Of a DNA stretch of 64,000 nucleotides, positions 26,201 to 33,356 are shown in pieces. Position numbers and translations under genes: made by a program. The notes under the pieces were generated by a model, which was given only the letters and a program-made list of their open reading frames with translations, was not told where the DNA came from and ran no database searches. This stretch comes from Streptomyces sp. NBC_00654 (GTDB taxonomy: Bacteria; Actinomycetota; Actinomycetes; Streptomycetales; Streptomycetaceae): contig NZ_JAPEOB010000002.1 in the NCBI RefSeq assembly GCF_026341775.1, positions 1,426,001-1,490,000 of the forward strand, given 5' to 3'. Each line of letters begins with the position of its first letter. Positions within the stretch are counted from its first letter, which is position 1.

Positions 26201-26679
26201 GCGGCGGCGTGCGCGGCCGCCGGGACCTGCGCGGGGGCGGGCGTGGGGCCCGGGATCCGTACACCGTTGAGGTCGACGGAACCGGTGTCCCGGCCACCGG
26301 ACTCATGGGTGCCGTGGGCGGCGCCGGGCTGCCGGCCGGCGTACGCGGCCCGGCCCTGCGCGGCAACAGCCGGCTGCGCCTGGGCCTGGGTCTGCGCCTG
26401 CGGTGCGGCCTGTTCGGCCGTCGCCGCCGGGGCGTGCCCCTGTGCCTGCGGGTACGCGGCGGCGCCCTCAACGGCCTGGCCCGGAACGGGGGCGGGAACG
26501 ACCTGCGGGTCGCTCCACGCGCCCTGGGAAGTCGGCATCAGCAGAAGATCGTCGTCCTCGGGTGTGTGCTCGGAGGGATCGAGGAAGGTGTACGCGTCCG
26601 GGGCGGGGATGCCCGGCTGCTCCACCATGCCTGCGTTCTCCGGCAGTCCCTCGCCCGGGATCTGGCCGGTGTCAGTCAT
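23227..26679 (-). CDS. cobT: Fusion protein: disordered Pro/Ala/Glu arm, BluB and CobT
   Basis: A 1150-residue fusion. Residues 1 to about 575 are low complexity, dominated by Pro, Ala, Glu, Val and Gln (VVQPEAVVQPE-like and EQPSQ repeats). Residues about 576-795 are a BluB-type nitroreductase fold (RRDIRNGFRSDPIP, AAHTAPSVGHSQPWDFVVIR), which makes 5,6-dimethylbenzimidazole from reduced FMN and oxygen. Residues about 800-1150 are CobT, with AIFAGDHGVHAQGV, GEMGIANTTASAAL and the catalytic Glu in RLGEGTGALLA, which transfers ribose-phosphate from nicotinate mononucleotide to that base. The protein thus makes and activates the B12 lower ligand. GAGGGG precedes ATG 26679. Confidence 0.9.
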   Translation of the reverse strand: MTDTGQIPGEGLPENAGMVEQPGIPAPDAYTFLDPSEHTPEDDDLLLMPTSQGAWSDPQVVPAPVPGQAVEGAAAYPQAQGHAPAATAEQAAPQAQTQAQAQPAVAAQGRAAYAGRQPGAAHGTHESGGRDTGSVDLNGVRIPGPTPAPAQVPAAAHAAAPTRRPLHRGPASAEAPSYGGTPTGGVVRSLADRGPAGAPQPPVSARHAGPPTAGPQYLDAPAGETPLLPGPQLGEIPPQSGAPWSAQPPVQPEAVVQPEQAVQPEAVVQPEPVVQPEAAAVETAVVVETAAVAETVAPEPTEAQAPDILNEVPAPAEPTAEAPAAVALAAVAEESAEQSVPVEGPEATPPQHAPAPVVEAAPTEAAPTEAALPEAVVEAEAAPVPEAAPVPEAVVEAPVEAVAEEPAATAPAETPVMAPAAPPVEAEPVAEPFLAEAVPPETVETAAPVEAAPVEAAPVPADAAPPVVVEAPAEVAAPEPAAEPEPVAHVEPEPVAAAQPEAVPDDATGPEIIETPELVEPVQAEIPAGTEPAPAEEQPSQEQPSQEQPSQEQSAEAQSAGTEPAPAEPAEEFTPPAPGYDDAEREAVLRVMRERRDIRNGFRSDPIPHEVLLRVLEAAHTAPSVGHSQPWDFVVIRSAETRRSMHELAQRQRDAYASSLPKGRAKQFKELKIEAILDTPVNIVVTADPTRGGRHTLGRHTQPQMAPYSSALAVENLWLAARAEGLGVGWVSFFDEREMVRALGLPEHLEVVAYLCVGYVDEFPEEPELMQAGWSKRRPLSWVVHEETYGRRALPGEEPHDLLQETISSIRPLDAKALGEAWERQKRMTKPAGALGMLEIISAQLSGLSRMCPPPIPEPAAVAIFAGDHGVHAQGVTAWPQEVTAQMVANFLGGGAVCNAFAAQVGAEVCVVDVGVASELPATPGLLPRKVRPGTADFTTGPALSREEVLAAVEVGIETARDLVAAGNKALLTGEMGIANTTASAALICVYTGIDAAEVTGRGTGINDEMHARKVDVVRRALDLHQPDPSDPIGVLAAVGGLEHAAMAGFLLGGASLRTPVILDGVSAGAAALVARAIAPEALAACIAGHRSAEPGHVAALNKLGLRPLVDLDLRLGEGTGALLALPIVQSAARAMHEVATFDSAGVTEK
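25018..25075. repeat. 15-bp tandem repeat within fusion-gene arm
   Basis: The unit GGCTGCTCCTGGGAG repeats about three and a half times and encodes successive EQPSQ pentapeptides in the disordered arm. Because 15 is a multiple of three, copy-number change would keep the frame. Confidence 0.8.
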
Positions 26680-27014
26680 GCGTACCCCTCGCCCATCGTC
26701 AGTGCTCCTTCGGCCCTTCGCCCGGGACGCCCGAACCACGGCACGCCGGTGCTCGTCAACAAGAACGAGCGGGCTCGCCGCGCGGCACGAAACGCCCGCG
26801 GACCTCTTCATATTCTCGCGGCCGTACGCCGCCGCGACAGGCAGTTCTGCCACGGCTCTCTGTGGACTGCGCCACTTCGCGCGTCCCCGGGATCTGCCGT
26901 ACCACAACGGGGACCAAAACGGTCCCCTTTTCCGGACATTGACGAACGAAGCGACGAACGGCCGGGCGCGGTACAACGATCGGCCAGCCTACCCCGATCG
27001 GCGCGCCGCACAGG
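26680..27014 (-). promoter_or_regulatory. Leader region of bluB-cobT with small hairpin
   Basis: There is a 335-bp gap between cobL and the fusion gene. TAGGCT near its upstream end, preceded at suitable distance by a TGACCT-like hexamer at the end of cobL, may be a promoter. A 7-bp hairpin (GGGGACC 26908-26914 with GGTCCCC 26920-26926) follows. I looked for a cobalamin riboswitch (GCCACTG-type B12 box) and did not find one. No separate small gene is convincing. Confidence 0.4.
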
Positions 27015-28253
27015 TCAGGGGGCGAGGTCCGAACGCCGTGCGGAGAGCAGGAAGACAACGGACCGTTCGCGTTCCGCCCACCCGGAGGTGTCCAGGTCGA
27101 CGGACTGGAGCAGGGAGCATTCGACGGTGAATCCGTTCCCGGAGAGCGCCGCCCCGAGCGCCTCCGCCTCGTCCCGGGTCGAGGCGTGGGTGACGATGCG
27201 TTCCGGGCGGCGGTCGGTGACCGCGGTGACGACGGGAACGCCGCCGCCCCCGATCCGTACGACATCCGGTTCGGGCAGCCGTTCGAGAACGTGCGGGGCC
27301 CGCCCCTGAACGACCTGGAGGGGTACGCCGAAGGCGCGGGCGGCAGCCGCCGTACGGTCGCAGGCGGCCCGGTCGCTGTCCACGGCCAGCACCGCCGCAC
27401 CGAAGCGGGCCGCCTCCACGGCCAGCGCTCCGCCGCCGGAGCCGATGTCCCAGAGCAGGTCGCCGGTGCGCGGGCCCAGGCGGGCCAGCTGGGCGGCGCG
27501 CAGGGCCGGTGACTCGCCCTCGCCCGCCTTCCCGCCGTGGTCCGCCGGGCCGTCCCGGTACGCCTCGGCGGGCAGCGCCCAGCCGCGTACGCCCTGGGGG
27601 TAGGCGGGCAGGCGGCCGGCGATCCAGGCGCCGGACGCGGTGGTCTCGGGGCCGCCGCCGATGACGATGACCACGTTCGGGTCGCGCCAGGCGTGGTCGG
27701 CGGCCTTGTCGGAGGTGAGGACGGAGACCTGTTCGCGGGCGGTGCCGAGCTCCTCGCAGATCACGAAGGTGCGGTGAACCCCTTCGAGCAGGAGTGCCAG
27801 TTCGGCGGGGCCCGCGCCGGGCGAGGTCAGGACGGCGACCTTGTGGTGGGCGCGGCAGACATTGACGGCGCGGCGCAGGGTGCGCGGGTGGGCGACGACG
27901 ACCTGTGCGTCGTCCCAGGGCATTCCGGCGCGGGCGAACGCGGTGGCGACCGAGGAGACGGCGGGCACGACTTCGACCTCCAGGCCGTGCTCGGGGGCGC
28001 GCAGGGTGCGTACGACACCGAAGAAGCCGGGGTCTCCGTCGGCGAGGACCACGGGGCTGCCCCGGTGTCCGGCTATCCGGCGGGCGGCGAGGTCGACGCT
28101 GCCGAGGCGGATGCGTTCGGCGCGTCCGGGGATCTCGGGGAGTGCGAGGTGGTGGGCGGCTCCCGCGACGAGCGTGGCGGCCGACAGCGCGGCCGTTGCC
28201 GCTCCGGTCAGTGGCGAGCCGTCCCAGCCGATCACCGTGACCCGGTCGGCCAT
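27015..28253 (-). CDS. cobL: Precorrin-6Y C5,15-methyltransferase (CbiE-CbiT fusion)
   Basis: A 412-residue two-domain methyltransferase of the aerobic-type B12 pathway. The N-terminal CbiE half has the tetrapyrrole methylase pattern (VTVIGWDGSPLTG, GSPVVLADGDPGFFGVVRTL, VVPAVSSVATAFARAGMPW). The C-terminal CbiT half has a SAM-binding Rossmann motif (LLWDIGSGGGALAVEAARFG). It methylates precorrin-6B at C5 and C15 and decarboxylates the C12 side chain. ATG 28253 (MADRVTVIGWDG). It is the first gene of the minus-strand tetrapyrrole block; no other corrin-ring genes lie in this window. Confidence 0.9.
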   Translation of the reverse strand: MADRVTVIGWDGSPLTGAATAALSAATLVAGAAHHLALPEIPGRAERIRLGSVDLAARRIAGHRGSPVVLADGDPGFFGVVRTLRAPEHGLEVEVVPAVSSVATAFARAGMPWDDAQVVVAHPRTLRRAVNVCRAHHKVAVLTSPGAGPAELALLLEGVHRTFVICEELGTAREQVSVLTSDKAADHAWRDPNVVIVIGGGPETTASGAWIAGRLPAYPQGVRGWALPAEAYRDGPADHGGKAGEGESPALRAAQLARLGPRTGDLLWDIGSGGGALAVEAARFGAAVLAVDSDRAACDRTAAAARAFGVPLQVVQGRAPHVLERLPEPDVVRIGGGGVPVVTAVTDRRPERIVTHASTRDEAEALGAALSGNGFTVECSLLQSVDLDTSGWAERERSVVFLLSARRSDLAP

Positions 28254-28395
28254 CGTCGTCTGTCTCCTGGGGTGTAGCAGGCGGGGTGCAGCAGGGCGGG
28301 GTGCCCGCGGGGGTGGCGGGCAGGGTGAGAGTACCTGGCCCGTGCCGGGGCCCGGCGGCGGGGCCGCGCGGTGTCGCCTCCGGTCGTCGCCGGTG

Positions 28396-29043
28396 TCAGT
28401 TCCAGTCGTTGTAGGTGCCGTAGCCGCCGGCGTCGGCCAGCTCCTCGGCGACACCTTCGAGGTCCTCGGGCAGCAGGCCCCAGACGATCAGATCGGTGCG
28501 GATGTCGGTCCAGCCGCCGTCCGTGCCGTTCTCGGTGCGGGTGCGCGCTATCCGGGCGTTGCGCAGGACGCCCTCGCTGATGCAGCCCAGTTTCTGGGCG
28601 ACCTGCTGGGAGGCGGTGTTGTCGGCGGGGGTGCGCAGCTCGATGCGTTCGAACCGCTGGTCGCGGAAGAGCCATTCGGCCAGCGCCAGCACGGATTCGG
28701 TGGCGTACCCCTCACCGCGCGCCCAGGGGGCGGTGATGTAGCGGACCTCGGTGGCCAGGGTGCGCCAGTCGGTGTTCAGCAGCTGGACGGAGCCGACCAG
28801 GCGCTGGGTGAGGAACTCGGTGACGGCGAGGACGATTCCGTTGCCGGTGGTGCGCTCGGCCGGGGCGATCCTGCGGACCCAGCGTTCGGCGTCGACCTGG
28901 GTGTAGGGGTGCGGTCCGTCGGTCCAGGCGGTGACGAGTTCGTCGTTCATCATCTCGATGTACGCCGGGATGTCGTCCATCTCGAAGGGGCGCATCACCA
29001 ACCTGTCCGTGCTGATGGAGATGGACGGAAAGGTGGTAGTCAT
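28396..29043 (-). CDS. RimJ/RimL-like GNAT acetyltransferase
   Basis: A 215-residue protein with the Acetyltransf_3 pattern: STDRLVMRPFEMDDIPAYIE at the start, YITAPWARGEGYATESVLAL for the acetyl-CoA loop, and ELRTPADNTASQQVAQKLGC near the end. Such enzymes acetylate N-terminal amines of proteins, antibiotics or small molecules; the substrate here is unknown. GGAG lies about six bases upstream of ATG 29043; an in-frame ATG four codons earlier is possible. It is a single gene between cobL and the metNIQ operon. Confidence 0.85.
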   Translation of the reverse strand: MTTTFPSISISTDRLVMRPFEMDDIPAYIEMMNDELVTAWTDGPHPYTQVDAERWVRRIAPAERTTGNGIVLAVTEFLTQRLVGSVQLLNTDWRTLATEVRYITAPWARGEGYATESVLALAEWLFRDQRFERIELRTPADNTASQQVAQKLGCISEGVLRNARIARTRTENGTDGGWTDIRTDLIVWGLLPEDLEGVAEELADAGGYGTYNDWN

Positions 29044-29121
29044 GCGCAGCTCCATGCCGAAGACCGGGTAAAGGCACAGCATGCAGCATCGGCCCGGCCT
29101 CGCGCATGGGCGGGTCCGCAC

Positions 29122-29161
29122 GGCGGAGCCCCGCGCTTCCCTCCGGGAAGGCGCGGGGCTC
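29122..29161 (-). terminator. Terminator of metNIQ operon
   Basis: A long GC-rich hairpin (29122-29138 with 29144-29161, one bulged base) lies directly downstream of metQ on the minus strand. Confidence 0.7.
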
Positions 29162-29184
29162 CGTCGGCAAGTACCCGGCGGGGG

Positions 29185-30051
29185 TCAGGAATTGGCGGGG
29201 GTACCGAAGGCCGGGATGACCGAGCCCTGGTAGGTGTCCTCGATGAACTTCTTGACCTCGTCGGAGTTGAGGAGCTTGATGAGCTTCTCGACGCGGGCGT
29301 CCTTCTCGTTGCCCTTCTTCACGGCGATGATGTTGGCGTACGGGTTGCCGTCGGCCTTCTCCAGCGCCAGGGAGTCCGTGGAGGGCTTGAGCTTCGCCTC
29401 GATGGCGTAGTTGCCGTTGATGACGGCGGCGTCGACGTCGTTCAGCGCGCGGGGCACGGTGGCGGCCTCCAGCTCCTTGAACTCCAGGCCCTTCTTGTCG
29501 GTGATGTCGCTCAGCTTGGCGTCGGTGCCGACGCCGTCCTTGAGGGTGATCAGGCCGTTCTGGGCGAGCAGCTGGAGGGCGCGGCCCTCATTGGTGGTGT
29601 CGTTGGGCACCGCGACGGTCTGGCCGGACTTGATGTCCTTGAGGTCCTTGACCGTCTTGGAGTACAGGCCCAGCGGCTCCAGGTGCACCGTGCCGACGGG
29701 GACGAGGTGGGTGTTGTTCTTCTTGTTGAAGTCGTCCAGGTAGGGCTGGTGCTGGAAGAAGTTGGCGTCGACCTGGCCGGTCTCGGTGGCGGTGTTCGGC
29801 AGGACGTAGTCCGTGAACTCCTTGACCTCCAGCTTGAGGCCTTCCTTGGCCGCCAGGTTCTTCTGGACGTAGCCGAGGATGTCTGCGTGCGGCGTCGGGG
29901 ACGCGGCGACGACGAGTGCCTTGGAGGTGTCGGCCTTGGCGCCGGTGCCGCTCTTGGACACCGGGTCGGAGTCCGTACCGCAGGCGCTGAGGCCCAGGGC
30001 GACGGCGGCGGTGGCTGCGGCAGCTGCGGTGATCTTGATGTTCTTACGCAC
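29185..30051 (-). CDS. metQ: Methionine ABC transporter substrate-binding lipoprotein
   Basis: A 288-residue lipoprotein of the MetQ/NlpA family. The GTG start gives MRKNIKITAAAAATAAVALG then LSACGTDSD, a signal peptide with lipobox LSAC; the cysteine would be lipidated and anchored outside the membrane. The mature part carries LVVAASPTPHADILGYVQKN, QVDANFFQHQPYLDDFN and NGNYAIEAKL, all typical of D/L-methionine-binding proteins. It is the last gene of metN-metI-metQ, 87 bp after metI. Confidence 0.93.
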   Translation of the reverse strand: MRKNIKITAAAAATAAVALGLSACGTDSDPVSKSGTGAKADTSKALVVAASPTPHADILGYVQKNLAAKEGLKLEVKEFTDYVLPNTATETGQVDANFFQHQPYLDDFNKKNNTHLVPVGTVHLEPLGLYSKTVKDLKDIKSGQTVAVPNDTTNEGRALQLLAQNGLITLKDGVGTDAKLSDITDKKGLEFKELEAATVPRALNDVDAAVINGNYAIEAKLKPSTDSLALEKADGNPYANIIAVKKGNEKDARVEKLIKLLNSDEVKKFIEDTYQGSVIPAFGTPANS

Positions 30052-30138
30052 GAAGAGTGCCTCTTTCGGTGATGAGGTGGTGCGCCCGGACAAGGAGTTC
30101 GGGCTTGGTGGAGGAAGAGAGTCAGGGGGCGGGCGGGG

Positions 30139-30810
30139 TCAGGAGAGGGTGCGGCCCCGGCGGGCCAGCAGGCGCACGACCCCGTCGCCGATCAGCTGGA
30201 TCACGGTCACGATGACGATCAGCAGCGCGACGGTGATGAGCATGAACTGGTTGTCGAAGCGCTGGAATCCGTAGGTCACGGCCTTGGAGCCGAGCCCTTC
30301 GCCGCCGACCGCGCCGGCCATCGCGGAGTAGCCGATGAGCACGATGACGGTGGTGGTGACCCCGGAGACGAGCGAGGGCAGGGCCTGCGGCAGCAGTACC
30401 TTGCGGACGATCGTCGGGATCGATCCGCCCATCGACTGGACGGCTTCGACGAGCCCGTGATCGACCTCGCGGACCGCCGTCTCCACGAGCCGCGCGAAGA
30501 ACGGGATGGCGCCCACGGCGAGCGGCACGATCATCGCCGTCGGCCCGATGAAGGTGCCGACGACCCAGGTGGTGAAGGGGATCAGGGCGATCAGCAGGAT
30601 GATGAACGGCAGCGAACGGCCGATGTTCACGATCACGCCGATGACCTTGTTGACCACCGTGTTCCGGAGGAGCCCGCCCTTGTCGGTGAGGACCAGCAGG
30701 ATGCCGAGCGGAAGCCCCACCAGCACGGTGACGACCGCGGACCACAGCACCATGTAGAGGGTGTCGACGGTGCCCTGGGTCAGCAGTGGCTGCATTTCGG
30801 ACCAGGTCAC
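30139..30810 (-). CDS. metI: Methionine ABC transporter permease
   Basis: A 223-residue integral membrane permease with about five transmembrane helices. The cytoplasmic EAA loop LVEAVQSMGGSIPTIVRKVL couples it to the ATPase MetN. SLPFIILLIALIPFTTWVVG is characteristic of MetI. The GTG start at 30810 overlaps the metN stop in GTGA, so the two are translationally coupled. The likely substrate is methionine or its sulfoxide, by family and context. Confidence 0.93.
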   Translation of the reverse strand: MTWSEMQPLLTQGTVDTLYMVLWSAVVTVLVGLPLGILLVLTDKGGLLRNTVVNKVIGVIVNIGRSLPFIILLIALIPFTTWVVGTFIGPTAMIVPLAVGAIPFFARLVETAVREVDHGLVEAVQSMGGSIPTIVRKVLLPQALPSLVSGVTTTVIVLIGYSAMAGAVGGEGLGSKAVTYGFQRFDNQFMLITVALLIVIVTVIQLIGDGVVRLLARRGRTLS

Positions 30811-31910
30811 TTGGCGACCTCCTTGGTGAGCGGGGCGGCGGCCTGTCCGGGTACGGCGGCGGACTCCGCGTCCTGCGGTACGGCGGCGGACTCCTCGTCC
30901 ACGACATCGGCCCGCAGACCCTGCTCGCGCAGGAAGCCGATCGGGACGACGTTCTCCTCGAACCGGCCGGGCAGCTCGATGCGCATCCGGCCGATCTGGT
31001 TGCCGCCGACGGTGTCCATCGCCGCGCCGAGGATGGAGATGTCGATGTTGTACGTACGGGAGAGCTGGGAGATCACCGGCCGGCTCGCGGCCTCACCGTG
31101 GAAGGTGACGTCGACGACCGTGCGGTCGGGTGCCGAGGCGGTGCCGCCGACCGGGAAGAGCTCATGGGCGAGTTCGGAACCGGGAGTGGCGAGCAGTTCG
31201 CCGACGGTGCCGGACTCGACGACGCGGCCGCGCCGCATCAGCGCGGCGGAGTCGCAGACCGTCTTGACGACGTCCATCTCGTGCGTGATGAGCAGGACGG
31301 TGAGTCCCAGCTGCTGGTTGAGGTCGCGCAGCAGCGCGAGGATGGAGCGGGTGGTCTCGGGGTCCAGTGCGGAGGTCGCCTCGTCCGAGAGCAGCACCTT
31401 GGGGTCGCCGGCCAGGGCGCGGGCGATCCCGACGCGCTGCTTCTGCCCGCCGGAGAGCTGACCGGGGTAGGCCTTCGCCTTGTCGGAGAGGCCGACGAGG
31501 TCGAGCAGTTCGAGTGCCTTGCGGGTGCGGGCCCGGCCGGAGACGCCGAGGATCTCCAGCGGGAGTTCCACGTTGTCCCGGACGTTGCGCGAGGCCAGGA
31601 GATTGAAGTGCTGGAAGACCATGCCGATACGGCTGCGCGCCTCGCGCAGTTCCCGGCCGGCGCGCCGGCCGCGGCCGGCGAGTGCGGTGAGGTCCTGACC
31701 GGCCACCGTGACGGTGCCGGAGGTGGGCCGCTCCAGGAGGTTGACGCAGCGGATCAGGGAGGACTTCCCGGCGCCGCTCTGTCCGACGACTCCGTAGACC
31801 TCGCCCTCGCGGACATGCAGGTCGACGCCGTCGAGTGCGGTGACCTCACGGCCGCGCGACTGGTAGACCTTCGTGAGGCCCGTAGTGGTGATCACAGGGG
31901 TTTCCGTCAC
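30807..31910 (-). CDS. metN: Methionine ABC transporter ATP-binding protein
   Basis: A 367-residue ATPase. Walker A is GQSGAGKS (43-50), the Q-loop is in GMVFQHFNLL, the signature is LSGGQKQRV, and Walker B is KVLLSDEATSALD. A C-terminal NIL/ACT-like domain (VTFHGEAASRPVISQLSRTY, DTVGGNQIGRMRIELPG) is the known site of methionine trans-inhibition. The Ala/Val-rich C-terminal extension of about 30 residues is longer than usual. The start is GTG 31910, although the ribosome site is weak. The operon is preceded by a small leader-peptide ORF. Confidence 0.93.
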   Translation of the reverse strand: MTETPVITTTGLTKVYQSRGREVTALDGVDLHVREGEVYGVVGQSGAGKSSLIRCVNLLERPTSGTVTVAGQDLTALAGRGRRAGRELREARSRIGMVFQHFNLLASRNVRDNVELPLEILGVSGRARTRKALELLDLVGLSDKAKAYPGQLSGGQKQRVGIARALAGDPKVLLSDEATSALDPETTRSILALLRDLNQQLGLTVLLITHEMDVVKTVCDSAALMRRGRVVESGTVGELLATPGSELAHELFPVGGTASAPDRTVVDVTFHGEAASRPVISQLSRTYNIDISILGAAMDTVGGNQIGRMRIELPGRFEENVVPIGFLREQGLRADVVDEESAAVPQDAESAAVPGQAAAPLTKEVAK

Positions 31911-32112
31911 TGTCGAGTGCGCGGCGCGGTGTCCGCCGGGCACGGGGCATTCGTCTGAAGAGACTGTTCGGGCTGATCTGCCGATGGGTCTCGGCATGGC
32001 CGGGCGCGGCGGAGGGCCGGGCGGCAGCGCATGCTCGGGCGGGCTCGTTCCATTGGGTGCAAACGGCGCAGGCTCGGTCTCGCTTCGGGGCGCGAGGCTC
32101 AGGCGGGGGCCC

Positions 32113-32199
32113 TCAGAAGGCGCGCATTCGACACATACAACGAGCACCGGGCGTGCTGATCGCCTCGGTCGCAAGGGTGCGGCTGCTCGTCGTGGTCAT
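32113..32199 (-). CDS. Putative Cys/Met leader peptide upstream of metNIQ
   Basis: A 28-codon ORF starts at ATG 32199 with MTTTSSRTLATEAIS and ends ARCMCRMRAF before TGA 32113. GGGGAC directly precedes the ATG. It lies 200 bp upstream of metN, just after a likely promoter. The cluster of Cys and Met codons at its end is what a ribosome-mediated attenuator sensing cysteine or methionine supply would need. I recall similar small leader ORFs in streptomycetes near sulfur-compound transport genes. Some short dyads follow, but I could not fold a full antiterminator by eye. Confidence 0.55.
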   Translation of the reverse strand: MTTTSSRTLATEAISTPGARCMCRMRAF

Positions 32200-32217
32200 G
32201 TCCCCAAGTAAAACAGA

Positions 32218-32258
32218 CGTATCGCCTCCCCGAACCAGGCTGTCCGAATAGCGGACAG
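32218..32258 (-). promoter_or_regulatory. Promoter with overlapping palindrome for metNIQ leader
   Basis: CTGTCCG (32240-32246) and CGGACAG (32252-32258) form a perfect inverted repeat with a five-base spacer. On the minus strand, CGGACA (32241-32246) followed by 17 bp and GATACG (32218-32223) fits -35/-10 spacing, placing the start about 12 bases before the leader ATG. The palindrome overlaps the -35 element, as an operator would. Confidence 0.5.
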
Positions 32259-32502
32259 TCGTGGATGGTCACGCCGCGCGGTCGGGGCCACGGCCCGAGT
32301 CCCCCTCGGAAAGGCTGTGACCTGCGTCGACACGGGGGCTTCTCCTGCGGGGGCGACCCCGTGCGCCGGTGTGGGGCCGGTGGCCGCTGTGGCCAAGGCC
32401 ACGATCCCGCGACCGCCGCCCCGTCGCGTGCGCCCCGGCGCCCGGCGGCAGGGCCCCCGGCCCCCGCGCGGACGCCCGGCACGTCCGTAATACCCTCGCT
32501 TC

Positions 32503-32862
32503 ATGCTTGACGCCCTGACGGTCGCGGTCGCCGTGTCCGCGCTCGCCCTCGCCGCCTGGTGCGGATACGCCGCCTACCGGGACCAGCCCACGAAGGACTG
32601 GCACTTCATCGGGATGGCCATCGTCTCGGTACTGGCCCTGGCCCAGCTGTCGGTCGGAATCGTGCAGCTGGCCAGGGGTGAGCGGCCGGAACAGGGCATG
32701 ACGATCTTCATCGCCTATCTGATCGGTTCCTTCGCGACCGTGCCGGCGGCCGGATTCCTGTCGTTGACCGAGCGGACCCGCTGGGGCTCGGTGACGGTGG
32801 CGGCCGGCGCCGTCGTGCTGGCGGTGCTCGAAGTGCGGCTCTACGACATCTGGGGAAACTGA
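32503..32862 (+). CDS. Small four-TM membrane protein
   Basis: A 119-residue hydrophobic protein with about four transmembrane helices (LDALTVAVAVSALALAAWCG; FIGMAIVSVLALAQLSVGIV; MTIFIAYLIGSFATVPAAG; VTVAAGAVVLAVLEVRLYDI). No ribosome site precedes ATG 32503, and TAATAC lies only nine bases before it, so the mRNA may be leaderless. The next gene starts two bases after its stop, so they form a two-gene operon. No known family assigned. Confidence 0.8.
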   Translation: MLDALTVAVAVSALALAAWCGYAAYRDQPTKDWHFIGMAIVSVLALAQLSVGIVQLARGERPEQGMTIFIAYLIGSFATVPAAGFLSLTERTRWGSVTVAAGAVVLAVLEVRLYDIWGN

Positions 32863-32864
32863 CC

Positions 32865-33293
32865 GTGACCGACACCGAACGCCCCGAGGCTCCCGCGAAG
32901 CCGTCCTTCGAGCTGGGCACCGGGCCCGGACGGGTACTGGTCTGGTTCTACGGAGTGTTCACCGTGGCGGCCGCCTCCCGCTCGGTCGTCCAGATGATCC
33001 TGGACTTCGACAGGGCGCCGCTGGCCTATGTGCTGTCCGCCGTCGCGGCCGTCGTGTACGGATTCATCACGTACTCGCTGGTGCGCGGCGGGGAGAAGGC
33101 CCGGAGGGCGGCGCTGGTGTGCTGCGCCGCCGAGCTGGTGGGGGTGCTCGTCGTCGGTGCGTGGACGCTGGCGGAACCGTCCGCCTTCCCCGACGCGACC
33201 GTGTGGTCGGACTTCGGGATGGGATACCTGTTCATCCCGGTGATCCTGCCGGTCACCGGGATGATCTGGCTGCGCCGCGCGAAGACCTCCTGA
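32865..33293 (+). CDS. Four-TM membrane protein, operon partner
   Basis: A 142-residue membrane protein starting at GTG 32865, with GGGGAAA upstream inside the preceding gene. A cytoplasmic N-terminus of about 22 residues is followed by about four hydrophobic segments, and the end is basic (IWLRRAKTS). Its two-base spacing from the previous gene suggests the pair acts together, perhaps as a membrane complex. Function unknown. Confidence 0.82.
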   Translation: MTDTERPEAPAKPSFELGTGPGRVLVWFYGVFTVAAASRSVVQMILDFDRAPLAYVLSAVAAVVYGFITYSLVRGGEKARRAALVCCAAELVGVLVVGAWTLAEPSAFPDATVWSDFGMGYLFIPVILPVTGMIWLRRAKTS

Positions 33294-33356
33294 ACCGGTC
33301 CCGACGGACCCGGAACAGTCCGTACGGACCGGACCGGAGCGGGCCGGTCGGACCGC

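Larger units (their letters stand above)
31911..32502. other. metN to 32503 divergent intergenic region
   Basis: Besides the leader ORF and palindrome listed separately, this 590-bp stretch holds about 200 bp of untranslated metN leader and about 240 bp of GC-rich sequence before the plus-strand gene at 32503. I searched for SAM-I, SAM-II and SAM-IV riboswitch cores on the metN strand and saw none. Confidence 0.5.

Noticed and set aside
26680..27014. Cobalamin riboswitch upstream of bluB-cobT
   Set aside because: No B12 box (GCCACTG) or its complement and no multi-helix core could be found by eye; a covariance-model search would settle it.
23065..27309. A frame of more than 1400 codons on the plus strand opposite bluB-cobT
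   Set aside because: It consists of Gly/Arg/His-rich antisense of the low-complexity arm. The minus-strand frame has two recognisable enzyme domains.
31911..32260. SAM riboswitch upstream of metN
   Set aside because: I looked for SAM-I, SAM-II and SAM-IV core sequences on the minus strand and saw none; the leader-peptide ORF fits better.
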